From assembly GCA_035555315.1 (NCBI GenBank), contig DATMGU010000021.1, positions 1 through 42,706 of the forward strand: a stretch of DNA of 42,706 bases. Direction: 5' to 3'. Of this stretch, positions 1 to 8,238 are shown piece by piece (the stretch's first letter is position 1; each line of letters starts with the position of its first letter). Made by a program: the position numbers and the translations under genes. The notes under the pieces are model-generated. The model saw nothing but the letters and a program-made list of their open reading frames with translations, was not told the origin of the DNA and ran no database searches. Origin of the DNA: DATMGU01 sp035555315 (GTDB lineage: Bacteria; Pseudomonadota; Alphaproteobacteria; ATCC43930; CGMCC-115725).

Positions 1-206
1 TGGAGAACGCCGGGCTGATCCGTCGCGAGGTGCGCGGCCGCACCCATCTGTGCCGCCTCGCCCCCGGACCGCTGGCCAGCGCCCACCGGTGGCTGACCTT
101 TTACGAGGGCTTCTGGACCGACCGTCTGGATGTGCTCGAACGGCTGCTCCGCGCGGAGGACGCGGGCAAATCCCCCACCCCAACCCCGAAAGGAGACGAC
201 CGATGA
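1..206 (+). CDS. ArsR-family HTH regulator, 3' end only
   Basis: The reading frame is open from the window edge (first complete codon at base 3) to TGA at 204-206, so only the last 67 residues are visible. They include a beta-wing-like stretch (GLIRREVRGRTHLCRL) and a helix (FYEGFWTDRLDVLERLL). In ArsR-type repressors the wing and the C-terminal dimerisation helix look like this. The stop overlaps the start of the next gene as ATGA, so the two are translationally coupled. ArsR regulators paired with an AHSA1/SRPBCC protein are a common bacterial arrangement, which supports the call. The DNA-recognition helix lies outside the window and the effector cannot be guessed. Confidence 0.7.
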   Translation, partial: ENAGLIRREVRGRTHLCRLAPGPLASAHRWLTFYEGFWTDRLDVLERLLRAEDAGKSPTPTPKGDDR

Positions 207-736
207 CCGACCTTGCGACCCTGGACGCCTATGGCGTGCTGACCGAGCCTGCCACGTTGACGATCCAGCGCCTGCTGCCCGGCCCGATCGAGCGCGTCTG
301 GGCGTATCTCACGGAGAGCGACCTGCGCCGCCAGTGGCTGGCGGCGGGCCAGATGGAGATGAGGGTCGGAGCACCCGTCGAGTTCGTCTGGCGCAACAAC
401 GAGCTGACCGACCCGCCCGGCCAGCGCCCGCCCGGTTTCTCCGACGAGAAACGGATGCAAAGCCGGATCACCGAGCTCGATCCGCCCCGCAAGCTCGCCA
501 TCGCCTGGGGGGACAGCGGCGACGTTTCCTTCGAGCTGGCCCCACGGGGCAACGAGGTGCTGCTCACCGTGATCCATCGCCGCCTGCCCGATCGCGCAAC
601 CCTGCTGAAGGTCGCAGCCGGCTGGCACATGCACCTCGATGTGCTGGTCGCCCGCGCGACAGGCAAGGAGCCGGCGCCCTTCTGGGACGGCTGGAGCCGC
701 CTGCGGGAGGAATATGACAGGCGGCTGCCGGTTTGA
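203..736 (+). CDS. SRPBCC (AHSA1/START-like) domain protein
   Basis: 177 residues. The start at 203 is chosen because AAGGAG lies 8 bases upstream and the ATG overlaps the upstream stop; a longer frame from base 50 would run back through the ArsR gene. Features typical of the AHSA1-like SRPBCC fold are seen: an early strand followed by 'PIERVWAYLTESDLRRQW' (helix after strand 1), a middle strand with 'RITELDPPRKLAIAW', and a C-terminal helix containing 'GWHMHLDVLVARATG' and 'FWDGWSRLREEY'. Proteins of this kind bind small hydrophobic ligands or act as accessory proteins, and the ArsR partner usually regulates the pair. No ligand can be inferred. Length fits a single-domain family member. Confidence 0.85.
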   Translation: MTDLATLDAYGVLTEPATLTIQRLLPGPIERVWAYLTESDLRRQWLAAGQMEMRVGAPVEFVWRNNELTDPPGQRPPGFSDEKRMQSRITELDPPRKLAIAWGDSGDVSFELAPRGNEVLLTVIHRRLPDRATLLKVAAGWHMHLDVLVARATGKEPAPFWDGWSRLREEYDRRLPV

Positions 737-763
737 TGGGGCTTTGACGGTCTTCAACAGCCC

Positions 764-792
764 TTGACATTCGCTGGCGTCATGTTCATGTT
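764..792 (+). promoter_or_regulatory. Putative sigma70-type promoter, possibly giving a leaderless mRNA
   Basis: TTGACA at 764-769, a 17-base spacer and CATGTT at 787-792. The ATG of the next gene begins at 799, about where transcription would start, so the message could be leaderless if that ATG is used. A second possible start at 877 (Met27) would give a normal leader. Confidence 0.4.
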
Positions 793-798
793 TCGTTC

Positions 799-1767
799 AT
801 GGACATGACGCAAGCCATAGATCCGGCCGAGATCGCCTCCTGCGACGCGGCCCCGAACGGTCCCTCCTCGGAGCGGATGGAGGGGTGTGCTTGTGGTTCG
901 TCGGGTGGTTCGGAGAGGCGTGAGCGCACCGAGCGGCATCTGCGGATGCTGCAACGGCTCGCCGAGATCGGCATGGAGCTGGCGGAGGCGGTGGGGCGGC
1001 AGGCGCTGGAGCAGGCCAAGGTAGCGCCGAACCAGGTAGCTTCCGAGCCGGCCGGGACACCGCAAAAGGCCGGGCCGGATCTGGGGTTGGTGTTCACGCG
1101 GATTTCGCGCTCGGTGCGGCAGACGGTGGCGCTGGAGGCCCGGATCGCCGAGGGGCCGTTGACCCCCCGCGCGGTCTCGGCGGTGCTGGACAAGCAGGCG
1201 GAGCGCGCGGCGCTGGCCGAGACGGATCGGCGGCACCGGCGCAAGGCCCAGGTCGGACGCATCGTGAAGCAGGCGATCAATGCCGAGCTCACCGGGATCA
1301 AGGCCTACCAGCGGGAAAGAGAGCTGCGGGAGCGTCTGGAAGACGAGGATGTCGAGACCGATATCGGCAGCCATCCGATCGGCGAGATCATCGCCCGGAT
1401 CTGCTGGGATCTGGGGCTCGATCCGAAGTGGCGCCGCTGGGCGGAAGATCATTGGGCGGTGGAGGAAGCCCGGACCAAGGCGCCGGGGTCGCCTTATGCC
1501 GAGTGGGGCGAGGAGGAGGAGGACGAGGAGGAAGAAACGCTCGAAGATCCGCCGGACAGGGACGAACCTGAGAATATCCGGCCGATAGAAAGTCAGGCGG
1601 CGGCGGACGGGCCGGCCGAAGGGCCGGTTCCGGAAGATCCGTTCTCGACCCCCGACTATGCGGCGCACCGGGCCGATGCCGTGGAGTATCTGCGCTCCGT
1701 CTTCTCCGGCGATCGGTTCGCCGGGCTGAGACCGCGCGGCGCCGCCACGGGCAGCGACCCGCCGTGA
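799..1767 (+). CDS. Acidic protein of unknown function
   Basis: 322 residues if translation begins at 799; an alternative ATG at 877 (Met27) follows GGAGCGG and may be the true start. I do not recognise a named family. The protein has a helical, charged N-terminal half (about residues 40-180, rich in Arg, Glu and Ala). A conserved-looking segment near residues 193-216 reads 'IGEIIARICWDLGLDPKW' followed by 'WAEDHWAVEE'. A strongly acidic run of Glu/Asp follows (about residues 236-255), then a Pro/Glu-rich tail. There is no signal peptide or membrane segment, so it is probably cytoplasmic. The ICxDLGLxPxW-type segment resembles hypothetical proteins of sphingomonads and Rhodospirillales in memory only; no function is implied. 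It stands alone behind a promoter-like site. Confidence 0.75.
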   Translation: MDMTQAIDPAEIASCDAAPNGPSSERMEGCACGSSGGSERRERTERHLRMLQRLAEIGMELAEAVGRQALEQAKVAPNQVASEPAGTPQKAGPDLGLVFTRISRSVRQTVALEARIAEGPLTPRAVSAVLDKQAERAALAETDRRHRRKAQVGRIVKQAINAELTGIKAYQRERELRERLEDEDVETDIGSHPIGEIIARICWDLGLDPKWRRWAEDHWAVEEARTKAPGSPYAEWGEEEEDEEEETLEDPPDRDEPENIRPIESQAAADGPAEGPVPEDPFSTPDYAAHRADAVEYLRSVFSGDRFAGLRPRGAATGSDPP

Positions 1768-1886
1768 GGGCGGGGTTCATCGCTGATTAGAGGATCATTG
1801 TGATTCGTCAGTCGGTGGCGTGCCTCCATGCTCGCCTTCTTGGTCGCCGTTCCGGCGAGGCGGGCGCGGAGGCCCACCCTACTGAG

Positions 1887-2219
1887 CTAGAGCCGTCGCA
1901 CGGTGATGGAAATATGATTGATCGGCAAAGCACGGACAGCCCAAACCAAGGCCGCGGCGAAGCCGGGGATGGTCCTCGTGGTCATCAGGGCGGCCTCGGT
2001 CGAGAGAAGAAGTTGGCGGCGGGAGCAGACGGAATGGCACACCGTTTCAGCTACCCCTTCGCCGGTTGGCGCTCGATAGAGACGGTGGAAGTGGAACGGC
2101 GAGAAATGGGCGATCGCCGCCAGGTCTTCGACGGTGTGGGGTGCCGTTGGATCGGCGATGATCGCCGCGACGACGCGGGCGATACGTTTGCGGTAACCGG
2201 CTTCCGTCGTGTTTTTCAT
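1887..2219 (-). pseudogene. Truncated AraC-family transcriptional regulator
   Basis: 110 codons on the minus strand. Residues 1-60 match the start of a GyrI-type AraC regulator: an N-terminal helix, then the first helix-turn-helix 'VEDLAAIAHFSPFHFHR' and the usual continuation 'TGEGVAETV'. After that the sequence stops looking like AraC: the second helix-turn-helix and the effector-binding domain of the family (normally about 280-300 residues in all) are absent, and the remaining 50 residues are non-descript. Neither other minus-strand frame restores the missing domains downstream, so this looks like a deletion remnant rather than a simple frameshift. It lies just beyond the 3' end of uvrC. 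Confidence 0.6.
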
Positions 2220-2276
2220 GCGTCGGATGTTAGCGAGGAAGCGCTACCGCCGCGGTGCCGGGATTGCGAAGTTTTC

Positions 2277-2308
2277 CAGCCTTCGCCGTTATCAGCCTTC
2301 GCCGTTAC
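2277..2308. repeat. 16-bp tandem duplication after uvrC
   Basis: Two adjacent 16-base copies (2277-2292 and 2293-2308), 15 of 16 identical, unit CAGCCTTCGCCGTTAY. They end 7 bases before the uvrC stop codon region on the plus-strand map, that is, immediately downstream of uvrC in its own direction. Confidence 0.9.
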
Positions 2309-2315
2309 TGGACAC

Positions 2316-4379
2316 CTACCCGTCCGAATGAAAATGGTCGTAGATCCGCTGGGCGACCGTGCGGTTGATGCCGGCGACCTGTTCCAGATCCTGCAGTCCG
2401 GCGCGGGCCACGCCGCGGGCCGAGCCGAAATGGTGCAGCAAGGCCTTCTTGCGGGCGGCGCCGATGCCGGGCACCTCGTCCAGCGGCGAGGCGCTGATCG
2501 CCTTTTGCCGCTTGGCGCGATGGGTGCCGATGGCGAAGCGATGCGCCTCGTCGCGCAGGCGTTGCAGGAAATACAGCACCGGATCTTTCGGATCGAGGCT
2601 GAAGGGCGGTTTTTTCGGCATGAAGAACCGCTCGCGCCCGGCATTGCGGTCGGGACCCTTGGCGATCGCCACCATGTCGACATCCTCGACGCCCAGATCC
2701 GCCAGCACCTGGCAGGCGACGCCCAACTGGCCGGCGCCGCCATCGATCAGGATGAGGTCCGGCCAATTGCCCTTATCGCGATCGGGGTCCTCCTTCAGCG
2801 CGCGCAGGAAGCGCCGCTGCAGCATCTCGCGCATCATGCCGTAATCGTCGCCGGGGGTGAGGTATTCGAAGCTGGCGGCGGCATCCGCCAGCCCGCCAAG
2901 CTCACTCAGCCCGCCAAGCTCACTCAGCCCGTCAGGTTCGGCCGGCAGGCGCTCGATCGGGGCGGTGCCGCGCATGTTGAACTTGCGATAGGCGTTCTTG
3001 ATCATGCCCTCGGGTCCGGCGACGATCATGGCGCCGATCGCGAAACTGCCCTGGATGTGGCTGTTGTCATAGACTTCGATCCGGACCGGCGGAGCGCTGA
3101 GGCCGAACGCGGTGGCGACACCTTCCAGGAGGCGCTGTTGCGAGGCGCTTTCGGACAATCGGCGGCCGAGCGCCTCGCGCGCGTTGAGCTGGGCATGCTC
3201 GACCAGCTTGCACTTGTCGCCACGCTGCGGCCGCAGGATCTGCACCCGGTGACCGGCGGCGACGGACAGGGCTTCGGAGACCAGCGCCTGCTCGGCCAGA
3301 TCATGGCTTGTCAGCAGCAGGCGGGGCGGCGGCTTGTTGTCATAGAACTGGCCGACAAAGGCGGTCATCACCTCTTCGATGCCGAGTTTCCGGTCGTGAC
3401 TCGGAAAATACGCCCGGTTGCCCCAGTTCTGACCGCCACGGAAGAAGAACACCTGGATGGCGGTGTGGCCACCCTCCTGATGGGCCGCGATCACATCGGC
3501 ATCCAGAATCCCGTCGATGTTGATGTCCTGATGGGCCTGGACCTGGGCCAGCGCGCGGATGCGGTTGCGCACCATCGCCGCGGTTTCATAGTCGAGGGCT
3601 TCGGCCGCCTCGGTCATGCGGGCGACCAGCCGCTGGTTGATCTCGTTGCTGCGGCCGGTCAGAAAGGCGCGCGCCTCCTCGACCAGGCGGGCATATTCCT
3701 CGGCTTCGATGCGCCCGACGCAAGGCGCCGAACAGCGTTTGATCTGATACTGAAGGCAGGGCCGCGTTCGAATCGCGAAGACATTGTCGCTGCAGGAGCG
3801 CAGCAGGAACGCGCGGTGCAGCGCCGTGATCGTGCGGTTGACCGCGCCGGCCGAGGCGAAGGGCCCGAAAAATTCGCCGCCACCGGTCCGCGCCCCGCGA
3901 TGCTTCGTCAGTTGCGGGTAAGCGTGGTCGGAGGTCAGATGGATGAACGGGAACGATTTGTCGTCGCGCAGCAGCACATTGTAGCGCGGCATCAACCGCT
4001 TGATGAGGTTGCTTTCCAGCAGCAGCGCCTCGACCTCGGTATGGGTCACCACCACTTCCATCGTCGCGGTCTCCGCCACCATGCGGCGCAGGCGGTTGGA
4101 AAGCGTGTCGAGGTGGGTGTAGTTGGCAACCCGGTTCCGCAGGTGCCGGGCTTTGCCGACGTAAAGTGCATCGCCGGCAGCGTTGACCATTCTGTAGACG
4201 CCGGGGCTCGGCGGCAGCGTTTTCAACACATTTTTTATGACGGCGACGCCGGACGCGATGGCCCCTTGCGCTGGAACAGCATCCTCTAATGAAATGATCG
4301 GCTTATCGGGCGATCCTGCGATGTCGGCGGGGTCGTTGCTCATCGCTGAATCGGGCGTTTCCAAAGGCTTTGAGCTCAT
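2316..4379 (-). CDS. uvrC: Excinuclease ABC subunit C
   Basis: 687 residues, slightly longer than usual (about 610-640) because of an N-terminal extension and an internal repeat. UvrC is recruited by UvrB at DNA damage and makes the 3' and 5' incisions of nucleotide excision repair. Seen here: an N-terminal GIY-YIG nuclease core (GVY at 60-62, YVGKAR from 73), the cysteine segment 'RPCLQYQIKRCSAPCVG', a UVR motif (about residues 245-275), the RNase H-like nuclease domain with 'RIEVYDNSHIQGSFAIGAMIV' and 'DLILIDGGAGQLG', and C-terminal helix-hairpin-helix motifs ('VPGIGAARKKALLHHFGS', 'VAGINRTVAQRIY'). A GLSELG-type repeat interrupts the second nuclease domain near residues 480-496. The start is uncertain; Met13 (4343) is an alternative and neither has a clear ribosome-binding site. 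Lies 337 bases downstream of folB on the same strand. Confidence 0.97.
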   Translation of the reverse strand: MSSKPLETPDSAMSNDPADIAGSPDKPIISLEDAVPAQGAIASGVAVIKNVLKTLPPSPGVYRMVNAAGDALYVGKARHLRNRVANYTHLDTLSNRLRRMVAETATMEVVVTHTEVEALLLESNLIKRLMPRYNVLLRDDKSFPFIHLTSDHAYPQLTKHRGARTGGGEFFGPFASAGAVNRTITALHRAFLLRSCSDNVFAIRTRPCLQYQIKRCSAPCVGRIEAEEYARLVEEARAFLTGRSNEINQRLVARMTEAAEALDYETAAMVRNRIRALAQVQAHQDINIDGILDADVIAAHQEGGHTAIQVFFFRGGQNWGNRAYFPSHDRKLGIEEVMTAFVGQFYDNKPPPRLLLTSHDLAEQALVSEALSVAAGHRVQILRPQRGDKCKLVEHAQLNAREALGRRLSESASQQRLLEGVATAFGLSAPPVRIEVYDNSHIQGSFAIGAMIVAGPEGMIKNAYRKFNMRGTAPIERLPAEPDGLSELGGLSELGGLADAAASFEYLTPGDDYGMMREMLQRRFLRALKEDPDRDKGNWPDLILIDGGAGQLGVACQVLADLGVEDVDMVAIAKGPDRNAGRERFFMPKKPPFSLDPKDPVLYFLQRLRDEAHRFAIGTHRAKRQKAISASPLDEVPGIGAARKKALLHHFGSARGVARAGLQDLEQVAGINRTVAQRIYDHFHSDG
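2890..2938. repeat. 18-bp tandem repeat inside uvrC
   Basis: Two perfect 18-base copies (2890-2907, 2908-2925) and a degenerate third. On the minus strand they encode repeated GLSELG. The period is a multiple of three, so the reading frame is kept. The insertion falls between the first and second halves of the RNase H-like nuclease domain. Confidence 0.92.
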
Positions 4380-4716
4380 CGCGGAAGTTTCACGAAGCTG
4401 CCATATCTCGTCGTCAAGTTTTCGTCACACCCTCGCAACATATCCCCGTTTCCTGTGGATATGTATGTTGAGAACCCTCCTCCACGAGGCCAAGGAGCTT
4501 GGCTGGCCTGAGATTGCGGTGGCTTGCCCATTTTTTTAGCAAAAAACATAACTAATTGTTTTTGCTCATTGTTAATGTTGTCAAGCTGGTTAACGGTGTC
4601 AAATCAAAAAATTTCACGGCCGATGAGCGGCTCCAGGACGCGGTCCGGGCGGGGCTGTGAACAACTTCCGCGTCGCAGCATGCCGCAGAGTGGAAATCGC
4701 GGTGGAGTCAAGTGGA
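4380..4716. other. Intergenic region between folB and uvrC
   Basis: 337 bases without a convincing gene. It is clearly more AT-rich than its surroundings around 4530-4615. On the minus strand a perfect TTGACA (plus-strand tgtcaa, 4579-4584) stands at the head of the AT-rich stretch and could be the -35 of a uvrC promoter, but no good -10 at proper spacing stands out. A 6+3+6 inverted repeat (GCCAAG-GAG-CTTGGC) lies at 4489-4503. No SOS box could be recognised by eye. Confidence 0.4.
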
Positions 4717-5139
4717 TTAGATGGCGAAATTGTGTCGTTCGATCGCAATTCCCACGCTGGCGACATCCTGGTACACGTCGAGCTTTTCGATCTGAACGCG
4801 CACCGTCCGAATGCGCGGATCGCTTAGGCACAGTCTGGCGATCCGCTCCACCAGCGTCTCGATGAGCCGGATATGCCCGGCACCGACGGTCCGGCGTACG
4901 GCGGTGATGATGTCATCATAGCAGACCACGTTGCCCAACTCGTCCTCGATCGGCTCGTCGGGCTCGCATACCAGCAAATCGAGATTGAGCCGAATCCGCT
5001 GCGGGCTGTGATGTTCGTGGCTATGGACGCCAATGCTGCAGGGCATGACGAGGTCGCGGACGAAGACGCGGCGCAGCCCCTTGGCGACGGTGGGAGAAGC
5101 CTCGAGGGTGCTGTGAAAATTGGCGGAGGAGTGTGACAT
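4717..5139 (-). CDS. folB: Dihydroneopterin aldolase
   Basis: 140 residues, close to the family size of about 120 plus a short N-terminal tail. FolB converts 7,8-dihydroneopterin to 6-hydroxymethyl-dihydropterin and glycolaldehyde in folate synthesis, in the cytoplasm. Family hallmarks are visible: 'FVRDLVMPCSIGVHSHE' with Glu42, the Tyr of 'VVCYDDI' (Tyr74), 'LIETLVERIARLCL' and the Lys119 of 'VQIEKLDV', which matches the catalytic lysine position. The gene follows the pteridine-reductase-like SDR by 33 bases on the same strand, suggesting a folate/pterin operon headed by uvrB. Confidence 0.95.
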   Translation of the reverse strand: MSHSSANFHSTLEASPTVAKGLRRVFVRDLVMPCSIGVHSHEHHSPQRIRLNLDLLVCEPDEPIEDELGNVVCYDDIITAVRRTVGAGHIRLIETLVERIARLCLSDPRIRTVRVQIEKLDVYQDVASVGIAIERHNFAI

Positions 5140-5159
5140 GAGCGGCGTGATCCTGTCTT

Positions 5160-5187
5160 TAGTCGACGGGGGTTAGTCGATGGAGGT
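5160..5187. repeat. 14-bp tandem duplication over the SDR stop codon
   Basis: Two adjacent 14-base copies (5160-5173, 5174-5187), 12 of 14 identical, core TAGTCGA. The SDR stop codon (minus strand, 5173-5175) lies at the junction, so the duplicated unit is the 3' end of that gene. Confidence 0.75.
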
Positions 5188-5949
5188 GCCGGTACCGGGC
5201 TGTGCCCAGCCTAGGTGTTGACCGCCGTCGAGAGCGATCATCTGTCCGGTCATGGCCCGTGCCCCAAGGATGAACCGTAGGGCATCGGCGATTTCGTCGG
5301 GGGTGGTGCCGCGCTGCAACGGCATCGCCGCGCATTGGCGTGCGAACTGTTCGTCGGTCTGGTGGATGCTGGGCAGGGTAGGGCCGGGGCCGATCGCGTT
5401 GACGCGGATCCGTGGCGCCAGCGCCAATGCCAGGGTCTGGGTCAGGGTCCACAAGCCGGCCTTACTGACGGTATAGCTCATGAAGAACGGCGTCAGGTTC
5501 CAGACCCGTTGGTCCAACAGGTTGAGCACGACGCCTTCCGCGGTTTCCGGCAATTGGCGGGCGAATTCCTGGATCAGGACGAACGGCGCGCGCAGGTTGG
5601 TGTTGAGATGAGCGTCCCAGGACGCGCGGTCGGCGGTGGCGATGCCGTCATTCTCGAACACCGAGGCGTTGTTGATCAGGCAGCCAAGCGGCCCCAAGGC
5701 CTCCACGGCGGCCGGCACCAATCCGGCGACTTCCGTCTCGTCGCTGAGATCGGCCTGTAGGATCACCGCCTGTCGGCCAAGATCGCGGATCTCCGCCGCG
5801 ACCGAAGCGGCCGCCTCCGCCGAGCGATTGTGATGCACGGCCACCGACCAGCCATCCCGCGCCAGCGCCAGCGCCAAGGTGCGACCGATCCGCTTGGCAC
5901 CGCCGGTAACCAGAGCCACCTTCGGCACGGCATCGCTCACCCCGTTCAT
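5173..5949 (-). CDS. SDR oxidoreductase, pteridine reductase/FolM-like
   Basis: 258 residues, a classical short-chain dehydrogenase. The cofactor loop is TGGAKRIG (residues 15-22), the TGxxxRxG form that goes with NADPH in pteridine reductases; NNAS follows at 93-96. The catalytic Tyr159 and Lys163 (YTVSK) are present. Asp146 stands 13 residues before the Tyr, where most SDRs carry a serine; pteridine reductase PTR1 and FolM use Asp at this spacing. The sequence also has 'GPGPT' in the C-terminal part. With folB next in line, the likely job is reduction of dihydropterins or dihydrofolate. The start overlaps the uvrB stop as ATGA, so the pair is translationally coupled. Substrate is inferred, not shown. 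Confidence 0.85.
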   Translation of the reverse strand: MNGVSDAVPKVALVTGGAKRIGRTLALALARDGWSVAVHHNRSAEAAASVAAEIRDLGRQAVILQADLSDETEVAGLVPAAVEALGPLGCLINNASVFENDGIATADRASWDAHLNTNLRAPFVLIQEFARQLPETAEGVVLNLLDQRVWNLTPFFMSYTVSKAGLWTLTQTLALALAPRIRVNAIGPGPTLPSIHQTDEQFARQCAAMPLQRGTTPDEIADALRFILGARAMTGQMIALDGGQHLGWAQPGTGTSID

Positions 5950-8132
5950 GAGCTCCGCCGGGCGCGGGCTTTGGCGCGCGCGGCCTGCCGCGGCGAAGAA
6001 CCGGCGCGACCGCCGCTGGATCGGCCGCCGGCCGCCGGCGCGCGCGTCGCCTGCAGGTGCTCGAACGAGCCGGGTGCGGGCACACCGAGCTCCATCGCCT
6101 CCAGCCGCCGCAACTCGTCGCGCAACCGTGCGGCCTCCTCGAACTCCAGATCGGCGGCGGCGGCGCGCATGCGCTTCTCCACATCGGCGATCACCGCCTT
6201 GAGGTTCGACCCGGCATAATGCGCGGCCCCGGCGGGACCGATATCGACGGTGACCCGGTCGTTCTCGAACACGCTGTCCAGGATGTCGGCGATGCCGCGC
6301 TTGATGCTTTCCGGCGTAATCCCGTTCGCCAGATTATAGGCCTGCTGCTTTTCACGGCGACGCGAACATTCGTCGAGCGCCGCCTTCATGCTGTTGGTGA
6401 TGCGGTCGGCATAAAGGATGGCCCGGCCATCGACGTTGCGCGCGGCCCGGCCGATCGTCTGGATCAGCGAGGTGCGCGAGCGCAGATAGCCCTCCTTGTC
6501 GGCATCGAGGATCGCCACCAGGCCGCATTCCGGGATGTCGAGGCCCTCGCGCAGCAGGTTGATGCCGATCAGCACGTCGAACGCGCCGAGCCTGAGGTCA
6601 CGGATGATCTCTATCCGCTCCAGGGTTTCGACGTCGGAATGGATGTAACGCACGCGAACACCCGCCTCATGCATGTATTCGGTGAGCGCCTCCGCCATCT
6701 TCTTGGTCAGCGTCGTCACCAGCACGCGCAGGCCCTTGGCTGCGCATTCCTTGCACTCGGCCATCAGATCGTCGACCTGGGTTTCGGTCGGACGAATGAT
6801 GCAGACCGGATCGATGAGGCCGGTCGGCCGCACCACCTGCTCGGTGAACACACCGCCGGTGCGTTCCATCTCCCAGGGGCCGGGCGTCGCGGACACGAAC
6901 ACGGTCTGGCCGCGCATGCCTTCCCATTCCTCGAATTTCAACGGGCGGTTATCCATGCAGGAAGGCAGGCGGAAGCCGTATTCCGCTAGCGTCGATTTGC
7001 GCATGAAGTCGCCCTTGTACATGCCGCCGATCTGCGGAACGGTGACATGGCTTTCATCGACGATGACCAGGGCATCTTCCGGCAGGTATTCGAACAGCGT
7101 CGGCGGCGGCTCGCCGGCGGCGCGCCCGGAGAGATAACGCGAATAATTCTCGATGCCGGCGCAGCTGCCGGTCGCGGTCATCATCTCGATATCGAAGGTC
7201 GTGCGCTGCTCCAGCCGCTGCGCCTCCAGCAGCTTGTTCTGGGCATAAAGCTCCTCCAGCCGTCCCTTCAGCTCGATCTTGATGAGTTCGGCGGCCTGCT
7301 GCAGCGTCGGTTTGGGCGTCACGTAGTGGCTGTTGGCGTACAGCTTGACCTCCTTCAACGCGGCCGTCTTCTCGCCGGTCAGCGGGTCGAACTCATAGAT
7401 CGACTCCAGTACGTCGCCGAACAGCGACAGCCGCCAGGCGCGATCTTCATAGTGGGCGGGGAACACTTCGATCGTATCGCCGCGCACGCGGAAGGCGCCG
7501 CGCTGGAAGCCGAGATCGTTGCGCTTGTATTGCAGCTCGACCAATTGACCGATCAGGCGGGTCCGGTCGATCCGTTCGCCCGTCTTGACGGTGACCGTCA
7601 TGCGCGAATAGGTCTCGACCGAGCCGATGCCGTAGATACACGACACGCTGGCGACGATCAGCACGTCGCGCCGTTCGAGCAGCGAACGGGTCGCCGAATG
7701 GCGCATCCGGTCGATCTGTTCGTTGATCGAGCTTTCCTTCTCGATATAGGTGTCGCTGCGAGGCACATAGGCTTCGGGCTGATAATAGTCGTAATATGAG
7801 ACGAAATACTCGACCGCGTTGTCCGGGAAGAACGACTTCATCTCGCCATAGAGCTGCGCCGCCAGGGTCTTGTTCGGCGCCAGCACCAAGGCGGGACGTT
7901 GTAGCTCCTGCACCATATGGGCGATCGTGAAGGTCTTGCCCGAGCCGGTCACACCCAGCAGCACCTGATCCCGTTCCTGCCGCCGGATACCGTCGACCAG
8001 CTCGATGATCGCCTGCGGCTGATCGCCCGCCGGCTGAAACTCGGACTCGATTCGAAAGGGCGCCGCCATGTCGGCGAGCGGCTTTTCGGCGACGAAGAGG
8101 GGGGCACGTGGCGCGCGCGAGGGCTCTGACAT
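5946..8132 (-). CDS. uvrB: Excinuclease ABC subunit B
   Basis: 728 residues from the start at 8132 (the frame is open to 8222, but UvrB proteins begin close to 'FRIESEFQPAGDQPQAI' and the extra 30 residues are not family-like). UvrB is the damage-verifying helicase-like subunit. Seen: Walker A 'GVTGSGKT' (60-67), the aromatic beta-hairpin region 'FVSYYDYYQPEAYVPRSDTY', 'IVDESHVTVPQ' (Walker B), helicase motifs including 'GINLLREGLDIPE' and 'QTIGRAARN', and the C-terminal UVR motif 'LEFEEAARLRDELRRLE' that contacts UvrC. The C-terminal 50 residues are Arg/Ala-rich. First gene of the uvrB-SDR-folB run. No LexA-type box was recognised upstream. Confidence 0.97.
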   Translation of the reverse strand: MSEPSRAPRAPLFVAEKPLADMAAPFRIESEFQPAGDQPQAIIELVDGIRRQERDQVLLGVTGSGKTFTIAHMVQELQRPALVLAPNKTLAAQLYGEMKSFFPDNAVEYFVSYYDYYQPEAYVPRSDTYIEKESSINEQIDRMRHSATRSLLERRDVLIVASVSCIYGIGSVETYSRMTVTVKTGERIDRTRLIGQLVELQYKRNDLGFQRGAFRVRGDTIEVFPAHYEDRAWRLSLFGDVLESIYEFDPLTGEKTAALKEVKLYANSHYVTPKPTLQQAAELIKIELKGRLEELYAQNKLLEAQRLEQRTTFDIEMMTATGSCAGIENYSRYLSGRAAGEPPPTLFEYLPEDALVIVDESHVTVPQIGGMYKGDFMRKSTLAEYGFRLPSCMDNRPLKFEEWEGMRGQTVFVSATPGPWEMERTGGVFTEQVVRPTGLIDPVCIIRPTETQVDDLMAECKECAAKGLRVLVTTLTKKMAEALTEYMHEAGVRVRYIHSDVETLERIEIIRDLRLGAFDVLIGINLLREGLDIPECGLVAILDADKEGYLRSRTSLIQTIGRAARNVDGRAILYADRITNSMKAALDECSRRREKQQAYNLANGITPESIKRGIADILDSVFENDRVTVDIGPAGAAHYAGSNLKAVIADVEKRMRAAAADLEFEEAARLRDELRRLEAMELGVPAPGSFEHLQATRAPAAGGRSSGGRAGSSPRQAARAKARARRSS

Positions 8133-8238
8133 GGTCCAAAGATAGGCGTTGCGTCGCGGCGGTGCCAGCCTGTCCCGACGCCTAGCGATGCGATCCGGAA
8201 AAAAGCCATCCACGGGCGACATATTGCACTGCGGGATC

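Noticed and set aside
1800..4289. 829-codon plus-strand frame opposite uvrC.
   Set aside because: It mirrors uvrC and the AraC fragment, with high-GC antisense composition; uvrC is certain.
4441..4470. TGTGGATAT as a DnaA box or origin signal in the uvrC leader.
   Set aside because: A single near-match without a cluster, AT-rich unwinding region or origin-linked genes.
4489..4503. GCCAAG-GAG-CTTGGC inverted repeat as a terminator.
   Set aside because: The stem is short with no adjacent T run on the strand of folB or uvrC.
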